Source of the DNA: WLMZ01 sp963732585
GTDB lineage: Bacteria > Actinomycetota > Acidimicrobiia > Acidimicrobiales > Ilumatobacteraceae
NCBI GenBank assembly: GCA_963732585.1
Contig: CAVSZY010000004.1
Span: 310,001-374,000 of the forward strand
DNA: 64,000 nt
Direction: 5' to 3'
Of this stretch, positions 24,672 through 33,203 are shown piece after piece. The position numbers were made by a program, and so were the translations under genes. Numbering within the stretch: position 1 is the stretch's first letter; each line of letters begins with the position of its first letter. The notes beneath the pieces were generated by a model, which did not search any database, was not told the DNA's origin, and saw only the letters and a program-made list of their open reading frames with translations.

Positions 24672-25457
24672 GTGCTGACGATTCGATTCGATCGCCTGCA
24701 GCTGAAGTCAGGCGACCACGTGCTCGACGTTGGCGCCGGCTTTGGTCGCCACTGCTTCGAGGTCGCCCGCCGCGGTGCCACCGTGGTGGCCATCGACTAC
24801 GCCCAGGATGAAGTCGAGATGACTCGCAACACCTTCGGGGCGATGATCGAGGCTGGCGAAGTTGATGCTGGCACCTTTGGCGGTGCGCTGCGCGCCGACG
24901 CCACCCGTCTGCCGTTCGCCGACAACAGTTTCGACCACGTGATCACGAGCGAGGTTCTCGAGCACATTCAAGACGACGTCGCCGCGATCGCCGAAATGGT
25001 GCGGGTGCTCAAGCCCGGCGGAATCCTCGCCGCAACCGTGCCTTCCTGGCTTCCGGAGAAGATCAACTGGATGATCTCCGACGCCTACCATGCACCGATT
25101 GCCGTCGGTGGCCACGTTCGCATCTACACCTCCACCGAACTGAAGGCCAAGCTGCGCGCCCAAGGTCTACATTCCTTGTCCAGCCACCACGCCCACGCAC
25201 TGCACAGCCCCTACTGGTGGTTGAAGTGCGCCGTCGGCGTCACTCGCGAGGACTCCAAGGCCGTCAACGCATACCGGCGTTTCCTCGAGTGGGACATCAT
25301 CAAGGGTCCTCGCTCCACCCGGCTCGCCGAACGGGCCCTGAGCCCGGTGCTTGGCAAGAGCCTGGTGGTCTATGCCCACAAACCTCTGTCGGTGCACTCG
25401 CCGACATCGTTCGCGAGCACCTCTCCCGAACAGAACACATCGAAGGTCGACGCATGA
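24672..25457 (+). CDS. Class I SAM-dependent methyltransferase
   Basis: 261 residues. The SAM-binding motif I is DVGAGFGRHCFEVARRG, followed by the acidic VVAIDYA, motif II-like ADATRLPFADNSFDHV and EVLEHIQDD, and VLKPGGIL. The start is GTG 24672, abutting the stop of the glycosyltransferase. Its stop overlaps the next start by 4 bp (ATGA). The methyl acceptor is probably the glycosylated product or lipid acceptor of the same operon (inference). Confidence 0.88.
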   Translation: MLTIRFDRLQLKSGDHVLDVGAGFGRHCFEVARRGATVVAIDYAQDEVEMTRNTFGAMIEAGEVDAGTFGGALRADATRLPFADNSFDHVITSEVLEHIQDDVAAIAEMVRVLKPGGILAATVPSWLPEKINWMISDAYHAPIAVGGHVRIYTSTELKAKLRAQGLHSLSSHHAHALHSPYWWLKCAVGVTREDSKAVNAYRRFLEWDIIKGPRSTRLAERALSPVLGKSLVVYAHKPLSVHSPTSFASTSPEQNTSKVDA

Positions 25458-26518
25458 CCAAGATCCCAGCCATTGAAGGCGTGATCAGCCGCGAGGAGAT
25501 CATCGATACGGCGAACTCGATCGCCCATCTGCAGCTTGTCAGCGGCATGATCCCCTGGTTCGTCGGCGGCCACTGCGATCCCTGGAACCACGTCGAGGCC
25601 GCGATGGCGCTCGACGTCGCCGGGCTGCACCACAACGCCGAAGCCGCCTACGAGTGGTTGGTCGACGTGCAGTTGCCCGAGGGTTGCTGGCATAACTATT
25701 ACGCCTACGACGGCTCCGTCGAGGACGAGAAGTTCGATACCAACGTCTGCGCCTATGTGGCCACCGGCGTGTGGCATCACTGGCTGTCGAGCTGGGATCG
25801 CGCCTTTGTCGATCACCTTTGGCCTACCGTCGAACGCGCCTTGGAATGGGTGCTCGCCGCCCGCCGCCACGATGGCAGCATTCTGTGGGCGGTCGAGCCC
25901 GGCGGCCGACCATGGGATTACGCCTTGCTCACCGGATCGAGCAGCATCATGCACGCTCTGCGCTGCGGCACCAAGCTCGCCAACCTGATCAACGAGCCGC
26001 GGCCCCATTGGGCTGCGGCGGCCGATCGGCTGCAGTATCTGATCGCGCACCACGAGGCCAGCGCGTTCGAGCCAAAGCAGCGCTGGGCGATGGATTGGTA
26101 CTACCCGGCGTTGAGCGGTGCACTCGACACCACAGAGGCACTGCGTCGGCTGAATGACGGCTGGGAGACGTTCGCTATCGAGGGGTTCGGCATTCGGTGT
26201 GTGAGCGACGAGCCCTGGGTGACCGCCTCGGAAACGGCAGAAGCGTCGATTGCCTACGCCTCCGCCGGTGACCTGGAGACAGCCACACGTCTGTTGCAGT
26301 GGACACGCGGCCACCGGTTGGAAGACGGTTCGTATCTCACGGGCCTCGTGGTTCCGTCGATGGAGACATTCCCGCCACTGGAAACGTCGGCGTACACCGC
26401 AGCCGCGGTCATCCTCGCTGCCGACGCCATCACCGGCGCGTCACCGGGAAGCAACGTGTTTGTGCATACCGACGCAGTGCGGCTAGACCGTATCTGTGAC
26501 GCCACTGCCAAACCCTGA
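25454..26518 (+). CDS. Prenyltransferase/squalene-cyclase-fold (alpha/alpha barrel) protein
   Basis: 354 residues. Repeated helices with W/Y-rich QLPEGCWHNYYAYDGSV-like segments, and a C-terminal repeat (RGHRLEDGSYLTGLV), resemble the squalene oxidase/prenyltransferase repeat or six-hairpin glycosidase fold. No DxDD cyclase motif is visible, so cyclase activity is not claimed. The start is ATG 25454, overlapping the methyltransferase stop. Position in a GT4-methyltransferase operon suggests a role in a glycolipid or polysaccharide. True function unknown. Confidence 0.7.
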   Translation: MTKIPAIEGVISREEIIDTANSIAHLQLVSGMIPWFVGGHCDPWNHVEAAMALDVAGLHHNAEAAYEWLVDVQLPEGCWHNYYAYDGSVEDEKFDTNVCAYVATGVWHHWLSSWDRAFVDHLWPTVERALEWVLAARRHDGSILWAVEPGGRPWDYALLTGSSSIMHALRCGTKLANLINEPRPHWAAAADRLQYLIAHHEASAFEPKQRWAMDWYYPALSGALDTTEALRRLNDGWETFAIEGFGIRCVSDEPWVTASETAEASIAYASAGDLETATRLLQWTRGHRLEDGSYLTGLVVPSMETFPPLETSAYTAAAVILAADAITGASPGSNVFVHTDAVRLDRICDATAKP

Positions 26519-26643
26519 TCAACTCGTTTCCGGCCGCGCAGGCCGCCCTCACCGCGTGCGGGTCGAGCGCACTTCTCGGCAGCACCGGGCATCGGACCCG
26601 TTCGCCAATCACCGGCACCGACCTCGGCGCTCTAGAACACAAT

Positions 26644-28017
26644 GTGACCGTCGAACTCGCCGTCTCCCGAGCCGCCGAAGCGTTCGCAGCATGGCGCACC
26701 GTTCCCGCACCGCGGCACGCCGAAGTGATCCGCCACCTGGGTCTGTTGCTGCGCGACAACATCGAACACCTTGGCGCGCTGGTGACGATCGAGGCCGGCA
26801 AGATCGCCAGCGAAGCGCGCGGCGAGGTGCAGGAGATGATCGACATCTGCGATTTCGCCGTCGGTCTCAGTCGCTCGATGGGCGGCTCGACGATGGCCTC
26901 GGAACGCCCCGGGCACCGCTTGATGGAAACCTGGCACCCGCTGGGTCCAGTCGGGGTGATCTCGGCGTTCAACTTCCCGGTCGCCGTGTGGTCGTGGAAC
27001 GCTGCGCTCGCCGTCGTCTGCGGCGACCCGGTGATCTGGAAGCCGAGCGAGCTGACACCGCTCACCGCCATGGCCACCGCTGCGTTATTCGATCAAGCGG
27101 CGGCCAGGGCCGGTGCGCCGGCGCACCTCAGCCAGGTGGTGCTGGGTGACGGTTCCGTCGGTGCCGAACTCGTCGCTCACCCGGGCGTTGCGCTGGTCAG
27201 CGCCACCGGGTCGACGGCGATGGGCGCCCGCGTCGCTCCGGTCGTCGCCGCCCGGTTTGGTCGGGCCATCCTCGAACTCGGCGGCAACAACGCGGCGATC
27301 GTTGCGCCATCGGCCGATCTCGAACTCGTCGTGCGCGGCGTCACCTTCTCGGCAGCTGGCACCGCTGGACAGCGCTGCACCACGCTACGGCGGGTCATCG
27401 TCCACGCCAGCCGACGCGAAGAGTTGCTCGAACGGCTCAGCGCGGCGTATGCCAGCCTGCCGGTCGGCAATCCGCAAGAAGCCGCCACGCTCGTCGGTCC
27501 GCTGATTCACCTCGCAGCGCAGCAAGCGATGGACGCGGCGATCCAAGCCGCACTGGCCGAAGGCGGCACGCTCATTGTCGGCGGCGAACGTGTCCTGGCC
27601 GCCGAAGCCCCCGAGGCGGCCTACGTGCGACCGGCGATAGTTGCCATGCCGTCACAAACCGACATCGTCGCTACGGAGACCTTTGCCCCGTTGCTCTACG
27701 TCATGTCCTACGAGGGCTTTGACGAAGCCGTGGCCATGCAGAATGGCGTTCCACAAGGTCTGGCCAGCAGCATCTTCACCACTGACGTTCGCGAAGCGGA
27801 ACGATTCTGCGCTGCAGATGGCAGCGACTGCGGCATCGCCAACGTCAACATCGGCCCATCCGGCGCCGAGATCGGCGGCGCCTTCGGTGGCGAGAAGTCG
27901 ACCGGCGGCGGCCGCGAAAGCGGAAGCGACGCCTGGAAGGCCTATATGCGTCGGGCGACAAACACGATCAACTACTCCAACGACTTACCGTTGGCGCAGG
28001 GCGTGCAGTTCGTCTAA
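26644..28017 (+). CDS. ALDH7-family aldehyde dehydrogenase (aminoadipate-semialdehyde type), 5' end uncertain
   Basis: At least 457 residues closely matching ALDH7/antiquitin: GVISAFNFPVAVWSWNAAL, LELGGNNAAIV with the general-base Glu, GTAGQRCTTLRR with the catalytic Cys, and NVNIGPSGAEIGGAFGGEK. It oxidises an aldehyde (for example lysine-derived aminoadipate semialdehyde) with NAD. GTG 26644 is the first standard start, but family members have about 45 more residues. The same frame upstream reads RSPITGTDLGALEHN, plainly part of the protein, back to a stop at 26497. No ATG/GTG/TTG exists there. CTG 26515 or an undetected indel near 26500 may explain this. Confidence 0.85.
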   Translation: MTVELAVSRAAEAFAAWRTVPAPRHAEVIRHLGLLLRDNIEHLGALVTIEAGKIASEARGEVQEMIDICDFAVGLSRSMGGSTMASERPGHRLMETWHPLGPVGVISAFNFPVAVWSWNAALAVVCGDPVIWKPSELTPLTAMATAALFDQAAARAGAPAHLSQVVLGDGSVGAELVAHPGVALVSATGSTAMGARVAPVVAARFGRAILELGGNNAAIVAPSADLELVVRGVTFSAAGTAGQRCTTLRRVIVHASRREELLERLSAAYASLPVGNPQEAATLVGPLIHLAAQQAMDAAIQAALAEGGTLIVGGERVLAAEAPEAAYVRPAIVAMPSQTDIVATETFAPLLYVMSYEGFDEAVAMQNGVPQGLASSIFTTDVREAERFCAADGSDCGIANVNIGPSGAEIGGAFGGEKSTGGGRESGSDAWKAYMRRATNTINYSNDLPLAQGVQFV

Positions 28018-28033
28018 ACCGACCGGCGCCCGT

Positions 28034-30697
28034 TCAGTTGCAGGCGAACGTCTGGTAGGGCGAGGCAAACCCGGTACCGCGGACACGGACCGTATAGGTG
28101 TCGTTGGCCCCGTTGACCACGGTGTAGTTAGCCAACCCGGTGACCGTCGCGGCCCAGTTTCCGTTGCGCCGCAGTTGCTCCCACGACGAGCCCCGGGGTC
28201 CGGAGAAGCTCAGCACAGCGTCGTTCCCCACCACGGACTTGGTACAGGTGTAGGTAGCAACGACTGCCTGCGTCGAACCAGGGGTCGGTGTGGCCGCCCG
28301 CCAGTTAGCAGCGGCATCGTTGCTGTTGGCAAGGTTGATCACCTGCAACGACTGTCCAGCTGCCGGCGTCACGAAACCTGCACCACCGTAGGAGACCGTG
28401 TCGGCCACCGACCCATCGGCACGGGTCACGTTGAGCGTGCCAACGGTAGGCAACGCTCCGCCGAAGCGACCGGCGACCAGCGCTTGGCCCCCAAGCGCAA
28501 ATCGGAACGCCAAGTCATCGCTGACGACGACGATCGAACGTCCGGCGGCGATCACCGTGCCCGGCTGCAAGGTGGCGGTCACCGCTCCCTGCAACTGCCA
28601 ACCGGAGATGTCGATCGCCGACGCCGATGGGTTGTGGAGTTCGACAAACTGAGCTCCCCCGGCGATCGGCGAGGTGTACACCTCGCTGATCACAAGGCCT
28701 GGAGCCGCGGCCTGAGCGCCAGGGAGGCGGGCATCGGCGTAGATCGTTTGGCGACGCTGCTCGATGTAGAAGTTGACCGAGTTGCGGTCGCTCGCTGCCG
28801 TTCCGGTACGTGCCCAGAGTTGCTTGTCGAGAGCGATCGTCGCCTGAGCCCCAGCGAGGCCTTGGTCGTACATGCCGATCAACACCCCAGGAGCAAAGAG
28901 TTGGTCGCTGAGGGTGCGCAGCCGCCGGAAGTACATCTCTTTGAACTCCGGCACTTCGAGCACGGCCTCGATCATCTCGTTGACCCGGTCGCCCGGCTCG
29001 GCCGGAAACACAAAGCTGCTGACCACGCCGCAGCTGCAACTGTTGCCCCAGGTGTGATCGAGGTCCCAGGGGATGATCCGCCAGCGACCATCGACATTGG
29101 CCTTGAAGGCATAAAAGTTGTGGGTGTGGGCGTCAATATTGCTGTTGATTGCGGTTAACGCCGCCCAGTTGATCAGCTGCGGAATGTCGAAATTGGCCCG
29201 GGCGTAGGCCTCACGCTGGGCCCCGGTGAGCTGGACCACGTTGTTCGACAGCTCGTTGACGATCGAAAGGCCGTTCTCCGGGCCTGACTTTTGGTCCCAC
29301 CTACTGTCGAGGCTGCGGGTCAAGTTCCACACCGAACTGTCGGCATCGAACAACGCCCCCTCATCCTCGTACCCGTTGCGCTCCCGCCAGTTCTTGTCGT
29401 AGGTCTCCATAAATCCATAGAGGCCCTGGAACTGGCCGTTGCGCTCGACACGCATTGGGAACCGTTGTGGTCGGGCGACGCCTGCCGAGGCATAGACGCC
29501 GAACGACAGCATGCTGCGCCCGTACGTCCGATCGGAGTAGTCGGCCTGCATGGCGAACTCGTCGACCGGCTCGACCAGTCGGCCGTTGGTGATCAGGTCA
29601 TGGTTCTGCGGCAGTTCCCATTTGAATGAGAACTTCGGGTCGTTGCGAGAGAAGTCGCCGCGCACACGCACCCGTGCGCCAGTGATGACCTCGTTGTCCA
29701 TGACCATTGCGCTCTCAAAGGTGAAGTCGGTGGTATCGAACCGATAGGTGGTGGTCATGCTGACCCAGTCGGCCTCACTGATGAACCACTCGAAGACGGG
29801 GATATCGGCCACCAGCGGACGGGCGTACCAGATACCGATCGTGCGCCAGGAGTCATCGATGCGCGGGTAGCTGTGGGGGAAGACGCCTTGAGTGTCGATC
29901 TTGTATTCGAGCATCGTGCCTGCCTGCTGGGCAGGCAGGGCGAACGTCCACAGATTGCCACCGGCGCTGACCATCGGCGACGTCGCAAACGGACCCATGT
30001 TGGTTCGGTATTGGATCTGTGGGATGCCGACCTGTCCGCTGATGTCGGCGGTGACGGTGACCACCTCACCGACAGCCGGGCGGCGGTTGCTCTCGGTCAC
30101 CGAGTTGATCGACTGCGGCACACCCGGGCGATTGACGCTGTTTACCGCGCCGGGGGTTGCCCCGCTCGGGGCTTGCGAGGCTGCCCAGTTCCACGGACTA
30201 TTGCGCGGCCCGTTGAGCGAGATCAACTCTAGGCTGCTGCCCTGGCCATCGGGGAGCACCGGCCAGGGATGGATGTCGAGATACGAGAACGAGTGGATAT
30301 CGACGTTTGCGGCGTTCTTGATGGCGATCACTTCGCCGCTGTTGCGCAGACTTCCCGTGTAGGTACCGGCGGTTGCACGACCGTACGTCGCTTGGGTCCT
30401 GGCTGCGTCGGGGCTGACCAAGAGGAACTGACCGGCGGCGATCGAACTGCCCGCAGGGAAGCAAAACGTGACCCCGGTCAGGCACCACCCGGAGATGTTC
30501 AGCGCGCTCGGCCCACTGTTCCAGATTTCCAGGAACTCGTCGATGTCGAGATCCGATGGCGGATCGAACATGATCTCGGACACGACAACATCACCCTCGG
30601 CCGCATGCGCGACCTCGTTTGCCGTCGTCGCTATGACGCCCGCGCACGCCGCCGCCAGCAAACCGAGGCCAATGCCCCGAAGCCGTCCAACACCCAT
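28034..30697 (-). CDS. Secreted CotH-like kinase-fold protein flanked by lamin-tail domains
   Basis: 887 residues. Signal peptide (about 1-32, ending AHAAEG), first lamin-tail domain (about 35-185: VVSEIMFDPPSDLDIDEFLEIWNSG), a beta-rich linker, then a CotH domain (about 290-640: VRVRGDFSRNDPKFSFKWEL, GLYGFMETYDKNW, IPWDLDHTWG). A second lamin-tail domain follows (about 685-800: LVISEVYTSPIAGGAQFVELHNPS), with a small C-terminal beta domain containing two Cys. CotH proteins phosphorylate extracellular proteins or act in cell-surface structures. The start is ATG 30697 with GGAGGGG upstream. It is convergent with the ALDH gene. Confidence 0.87.
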   Translation of the reverse strand: MGVGRLRGIGLGLLAAACAGVIATTANEVAHAAEGDVVVSEIMFDPPSDLDIDEFLEIWNSGPSALNISGWCLTGVTFCFPAGSSIAAGQFLLVSPDAARTQATYGRATAGTYTGSLRNSGEVIAIKNAANVDIHSFSYLDIHPWPVLPDGQGSSLELISLNGPRNSPWNWAASQAPSGATPGAVNSVNRPGVPQSINSVTESNRRPAVGEVVTVTADISGQVGIPQIQYRTNMGPFATSPMVSAGGNLWTFALPAQQAGTMLEYKIDTQGVFPHSYPRIDDSWRTIGIWYARPLVADIPVFEWFISEADWVSMTTTYRFDTTDFTFESAMVMDNEVITGARVRVRGDFSRNDPKFSFKWELPQNHDLITNGRLVEPVDEFAMQADYSDRTYGRSMLSFGVYASAGVARPQRFPMRVERNGQFQGLYGFMETYDKNWRERNGYEDEGALFDADSSVWNLTRSLDSRWDQKSGPENGLSIVNELSNNVVQLTGAQREAYARANFDIPQLINWAALTAINSNIDAHTHNFYAFKANVDGRWRIIPWDLDHTWGNSCSCGVVSSFVFPAEPGDRVNEMIEAVLEVPEFKEMYFRRLRTLSDQLFAPGVLIGMYDQGLAGAQATIALDKQLWARTGTAASDRNSVNFYIEQRRQTIYADARLPGAQAAAPGLVISEVYTSPIAGGAQFVELHNPSASAIDISGWQLQGAVTATLQPGTVIAAGRSIVVVSDDLAFRFALGGQALVAGRFGGALPTVGTLNVTRADGSVADTVSYGGAGFVTPAAGQSLQVINLANSNDAAANWRAATPTPGSTQAVVATYTCTKSVVGNDAVLSFSGPRGSSWEQLRRNGNWAATVTGLANYTVVNGANDTYTVRVRGTGFASPYQTFACN

Positions 30698-30808
30698 GGT
30701 GTCCCCTCCGTCCTGCCAGATAGCGCCGACGGTAACGTTGCGTGCTCAACAATGACATGGGCCGTTCGGACCAACCTCATGTTCTCTTGTCAAAGGAGGT
30801 TCTGCCGT

Positions 30809-31675
30809 CTAGGTCGAAGGGCGTAGCCTTTCAAGGAATTCGATCACCGCGGCGTTGAAGCGGTCGTTGCGGTCGCCGGCAACCATGTGCCCGGCATCTT
30901 CGACGTCGATGGTCTCGGCGTGCGGGATAAGCATCTGCAGTTCGGCGGCGCCCTGTGGACTGACCACATCGCTCGCGCCGCCGCGCACCAGCAGCGTGGG
31001 CACGTGGACCCCTCTCGACGCGGCGACCATCCGGTTGTACGGCGTGAGACGACCGGCGGTCGGTTCTCCGGCGGAGTTCACGTCGCCGATGCGGGTGAAG
31101 AAACGCGGGTCCCAATGCCACACCCAGCGCCCGTCGGCTCGCTGGCGTATGTTCTTCAAGAGGCCGCTGAGATCAGTTGGCCGTTGGCGATGGGGCATAT
31201 ACGAAGCAACGGCATCGGCGACCGCTTCGAGCGAATCGAAGCCTTCGATCCCGAGGGCCATGAAGTCACGGATTCGATCGGTTCCGACGCGTTCGATTCG
31301 CGGGGCGACATCGACGAGCACCAATGCCCTGGCGCTGGGGGTGTGGCCCTCACCGATCGCAGCGAGCGAGGCCAGACCACCGAGCGAAGCACCGATCAAG
31401 ACTGGGCGATCAAACTGGTTGGCCACAGCGGCAATATCGCCTGCAAATCGATCGATGTCATAGACCCCATCGGGCGACCAGTCACTCTCGCCGTGGCCAC
31501 GAAGGTCGAACGAAAGAGCTCGCCAACCTGCCGCGCCCAGGGAGCGCAACGCGCCAGCCCAGGCATGACGCGTCTGTCCACCTCCGTGGAACAACAGGGC
31601 TACCGGGCCAGATGGATCACCGACTTCATCGGCGGCCAGGTTGACCCCATCGAGACCGACGCATGACAGCACCAT
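30809..31675 (-). CDS. Alpha/beta hydrolase
   Basis: 288 residues. The oxyanion region LLFHGGGQTRHAW, DLRGHGESDW and the nucleophile elbow GASLGG fit the classic alpha/beta hydrolase fold. The late AGHMV supplies the catalytic His. The likely acid lies in LVRGGASDVVSP. Substrate unknown; esterases and C-C hydrolases of ring catabolism share this fold. It lies 9 bp downstream of the HSL-type hydrolase, so they may be cotranscribed. Confidence 0.85.
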   Translation of the reverse strand: MVLSCVGLDGVNLAADEVGDPSGPVALLFHGGGQTRHAWAGALRSLGAAGWRALSFDLRGHGESDWSPDGVYDIDRFAGDIAAVANQFDRPVLIGASLGGLASLAAIGEGHTPSARALVLVDVAPRIERVGTDRIRDFMALGIEGFDSLEAVADAVASYMPHRQRPTDLSGLLKNIRQRADGRWVWHWDPRFFTRIGDVNSAGEPTAGRLTPYNRMVAASRGVHVPTLLVRGGASDVVSPQGAAELQMLIPHAETIDVEDAGHMVAGDRNDRFNAAVIEFLERLRPST

Positions 31676-31684
31676 CAGCTCAGC

Positions 31685-32605
31685 TCACCGAGCCAGCTGA
31701 CGCTCAAGCCAGGCATCGATTCCGGCGGCGTAGCGCTTGGCGGCCGCAGTGTGGGGAAACATGGAGACGCCGTGGGGCGCACCATGGTGGACGTGTAACT
31801 CCGTCGGTACGCCTGCCTGCATCAGGCGCATCGCGTAGGTGATGTCCTCGTCGCGAAAACCGTCGGCGTCGCCGACGACCACATAGGCGCTGGGCAGACC
31901 GGCGAGATCCGTCGCACGGGCGGGCGCAGCGTAGGCGGGAACGTCGTCACGGCCATACAGCTCACCGAGATACGACATCCAGCCGAAGGTGTTCGAACGG
32001 TTGCTCCAAATCGCCAGATCGTCGTGTTGGCTCGACGGAGTGTGCTGGCGATCATCGAGCATCGGGCAGTCGAGCAGTTGGAAACGAAGGTCGATCTCAC
32101 CACGATCACGGACCAGCAGGGCCAGCGCGGCGGTCAACCCGCCCCCGGCGCTGGTGCCGCCAATACCGATGTGGGTGACGTCGATGCCGAGCATTGCGGC
32201 GTTGTCGACCACCCATTTCAACCCGCGATAGCAATCTTCGAGTGGCCCGGGATAGGCCGTCTCCGGGGCCAGTCGATACTCGACGGAGACACCAACGCAC
32301 TTGAAACGTTGGCAGACGAGGTCGAAACGCTGATCTTCCATCTCGTAGGTGCCGAGCACATAGCCGCCACCGTGCATCACGTACAGGCAGGGCAGCGGAC
32401 CCTCGACACTGCGTGGCCGATGCACGCGCACGAGAATGTCCGGTTCGCCGGGCACGAGGTGATCGCTGCGCTCGACGTTCTCGCTGAGCTGCGGGGCGGG
32501 CAGCCTGGCCCCGCCGGAACGGACCATCGCCAAGGTGCTTTGATCGATCGTCGGGATGGGAAAGTCGGACAGGACCGAGGCGATTTCAGGGTCGATCGTG
32601 GGCAT
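31685..32605 (-). CDS. Hormone-sensitive-lipase-family esterase (alpha/beta hydrolase fold-3)
   Basis: 306 residues. It has the family hallmarks HGGG (MHGGGYVLG, oxyanion hole) and GTSAGG (nucleophile Ser), with the catalytic Asp in DGFRDED and His in GAPHGVSMF. It hydrolyses short acyl esters. The frame is open to 32806, but ATG 32605 gives the conserved start. It lies 17 bp after maf and just before another hydrolase. Confidence 0.88.
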   Translation of the reverse strand: MPTIDPEIASVLSDFPIPTIDQSTLAMVRSGGARLPAPQLSENVERSDHLVPGEPDILVRVHRPRSVEGPLPCLYVMHGGGYVLGTYEMEDQRFDLVCQRFKCVGVSVEYRLAPETAYPGPLEDCYRGLKWVVDNAAMLGIDVTHIGIGGTSAGGGLTAALALLVRDRGEIDLRFQLLDCPMLDDRQHTPSSQHDDLAIWSNRSNTFGWMSYLGELYGRDDVPAYAAPARATDLAGLPSAYVVVGDADGFRDEDITYAMRLMQAGVPTELHVHHGAPHGVSMFPHTAAAKRYAAGIDAWLERQLAR

Positions 32606-32622
32606 CGACCCATCCTCGCGCT

Positions 32623-33201
32623 TTATTCGCTGAAAGCCCACAGCGGACGACCGCTGACCTCGATCACCAGCCGATTGAGCACCGGCAATGGAAGGCCGAC
32701 GACATTGGCACCGTTGCCGTGCGTGGCACTGATGAACACTGCGGCGGCGCGCTGTATGGCGTAGGCGCCGGCTTTGCCAAACGGTTCTCCCGTACCGATA
32801 TACCAATCGAGGGTGGCCTCGTCGAGCGGCTCCACGATCACGGTGGTCGTGTCGACGTCGACCGCAAGGCGCATTCCGAGGCGCACCGCGACCGCGGTAT
32901 GGACGCGGTGTTCGCGGCCGCTGATCAGGCGCAACATTCGCCGGGCGTCAGCGGCGTCGTGCGGTTTGGCGAGAATTGCACCGTCGACATCGACGGTCGT
33001 GTCGGCGGCGATGACCACCTCGTCGGGCGCCGCGTCGAGCGCCAGGGCCTTGTCCCGGGCGAGCCGTCGGACGTAGTCGATCGCCTGCTCGCCGGGCAAC
33101 TCCGCCTCGTCGATATCGCTCGGGGCGATCCGAAACGTGCACCCGAGGGCGGCCAGCATGTCACTGCGGCGCGGCGATTCAGAGGCGAGGACAAGGCGCA
33201 A
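32623..33201 (-). CDS. maf: Maf-family nucleotide pyrophosphatase
   Basis: 192 residues. The N-terminal LASESPRRSDMLAALG is the Maf signature. The catalytic Asp lies in VVIAADTTVDVDG, and SGREHRVHTAV and GKAGAYAIQ are conserved. Maf proteins hydrolyse dTTP/UTP or modified NTPs, limiting misincorporation. The start is TTG 33201, 2 bp after the dusB stop; no ATG fits the conserved N-terminus. Confidence 0.9.
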   Translation of the reverse strand: MRLVLASESPRRSDMLAALGCTFRIAPSDIDEAELPGEQAIDYVRRLARDKALALDAAPDEVVIAADTTVDVDGAILAKPHDAADARRMLRLISGREHRVHTAVAVRLGMRLAVDVDTTTVIVEPLDEATLDWYIGTGEPFGKAGAYAIQRAAAVFISATHGNGANVVGLPLPVLNRLVIEVSGRPLWAFSE

Positions 33202-33203
33202 AA

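Noticed and set aside
26496..27149. Plus-strand frame starting at GTG 26496 as the real start of the ALDH gene
   Set aside because: It runs in a different frame from the ALDH domain and its product is R-rich and non-conserved.
27641..29158. 505-residue plus-strand frame across the end of the ALDH gene and the CotH gene
   Set aside because: It is out of frame with ALDH and antisense to CotH; composition is not protein-like.
30791..30800. Perfect ribosome-binding sequence AAAGGAGGT on the plus strand
   Set aside because: No start codon or open frame follows at a suitable distance; coincidence within the gap before CotH.
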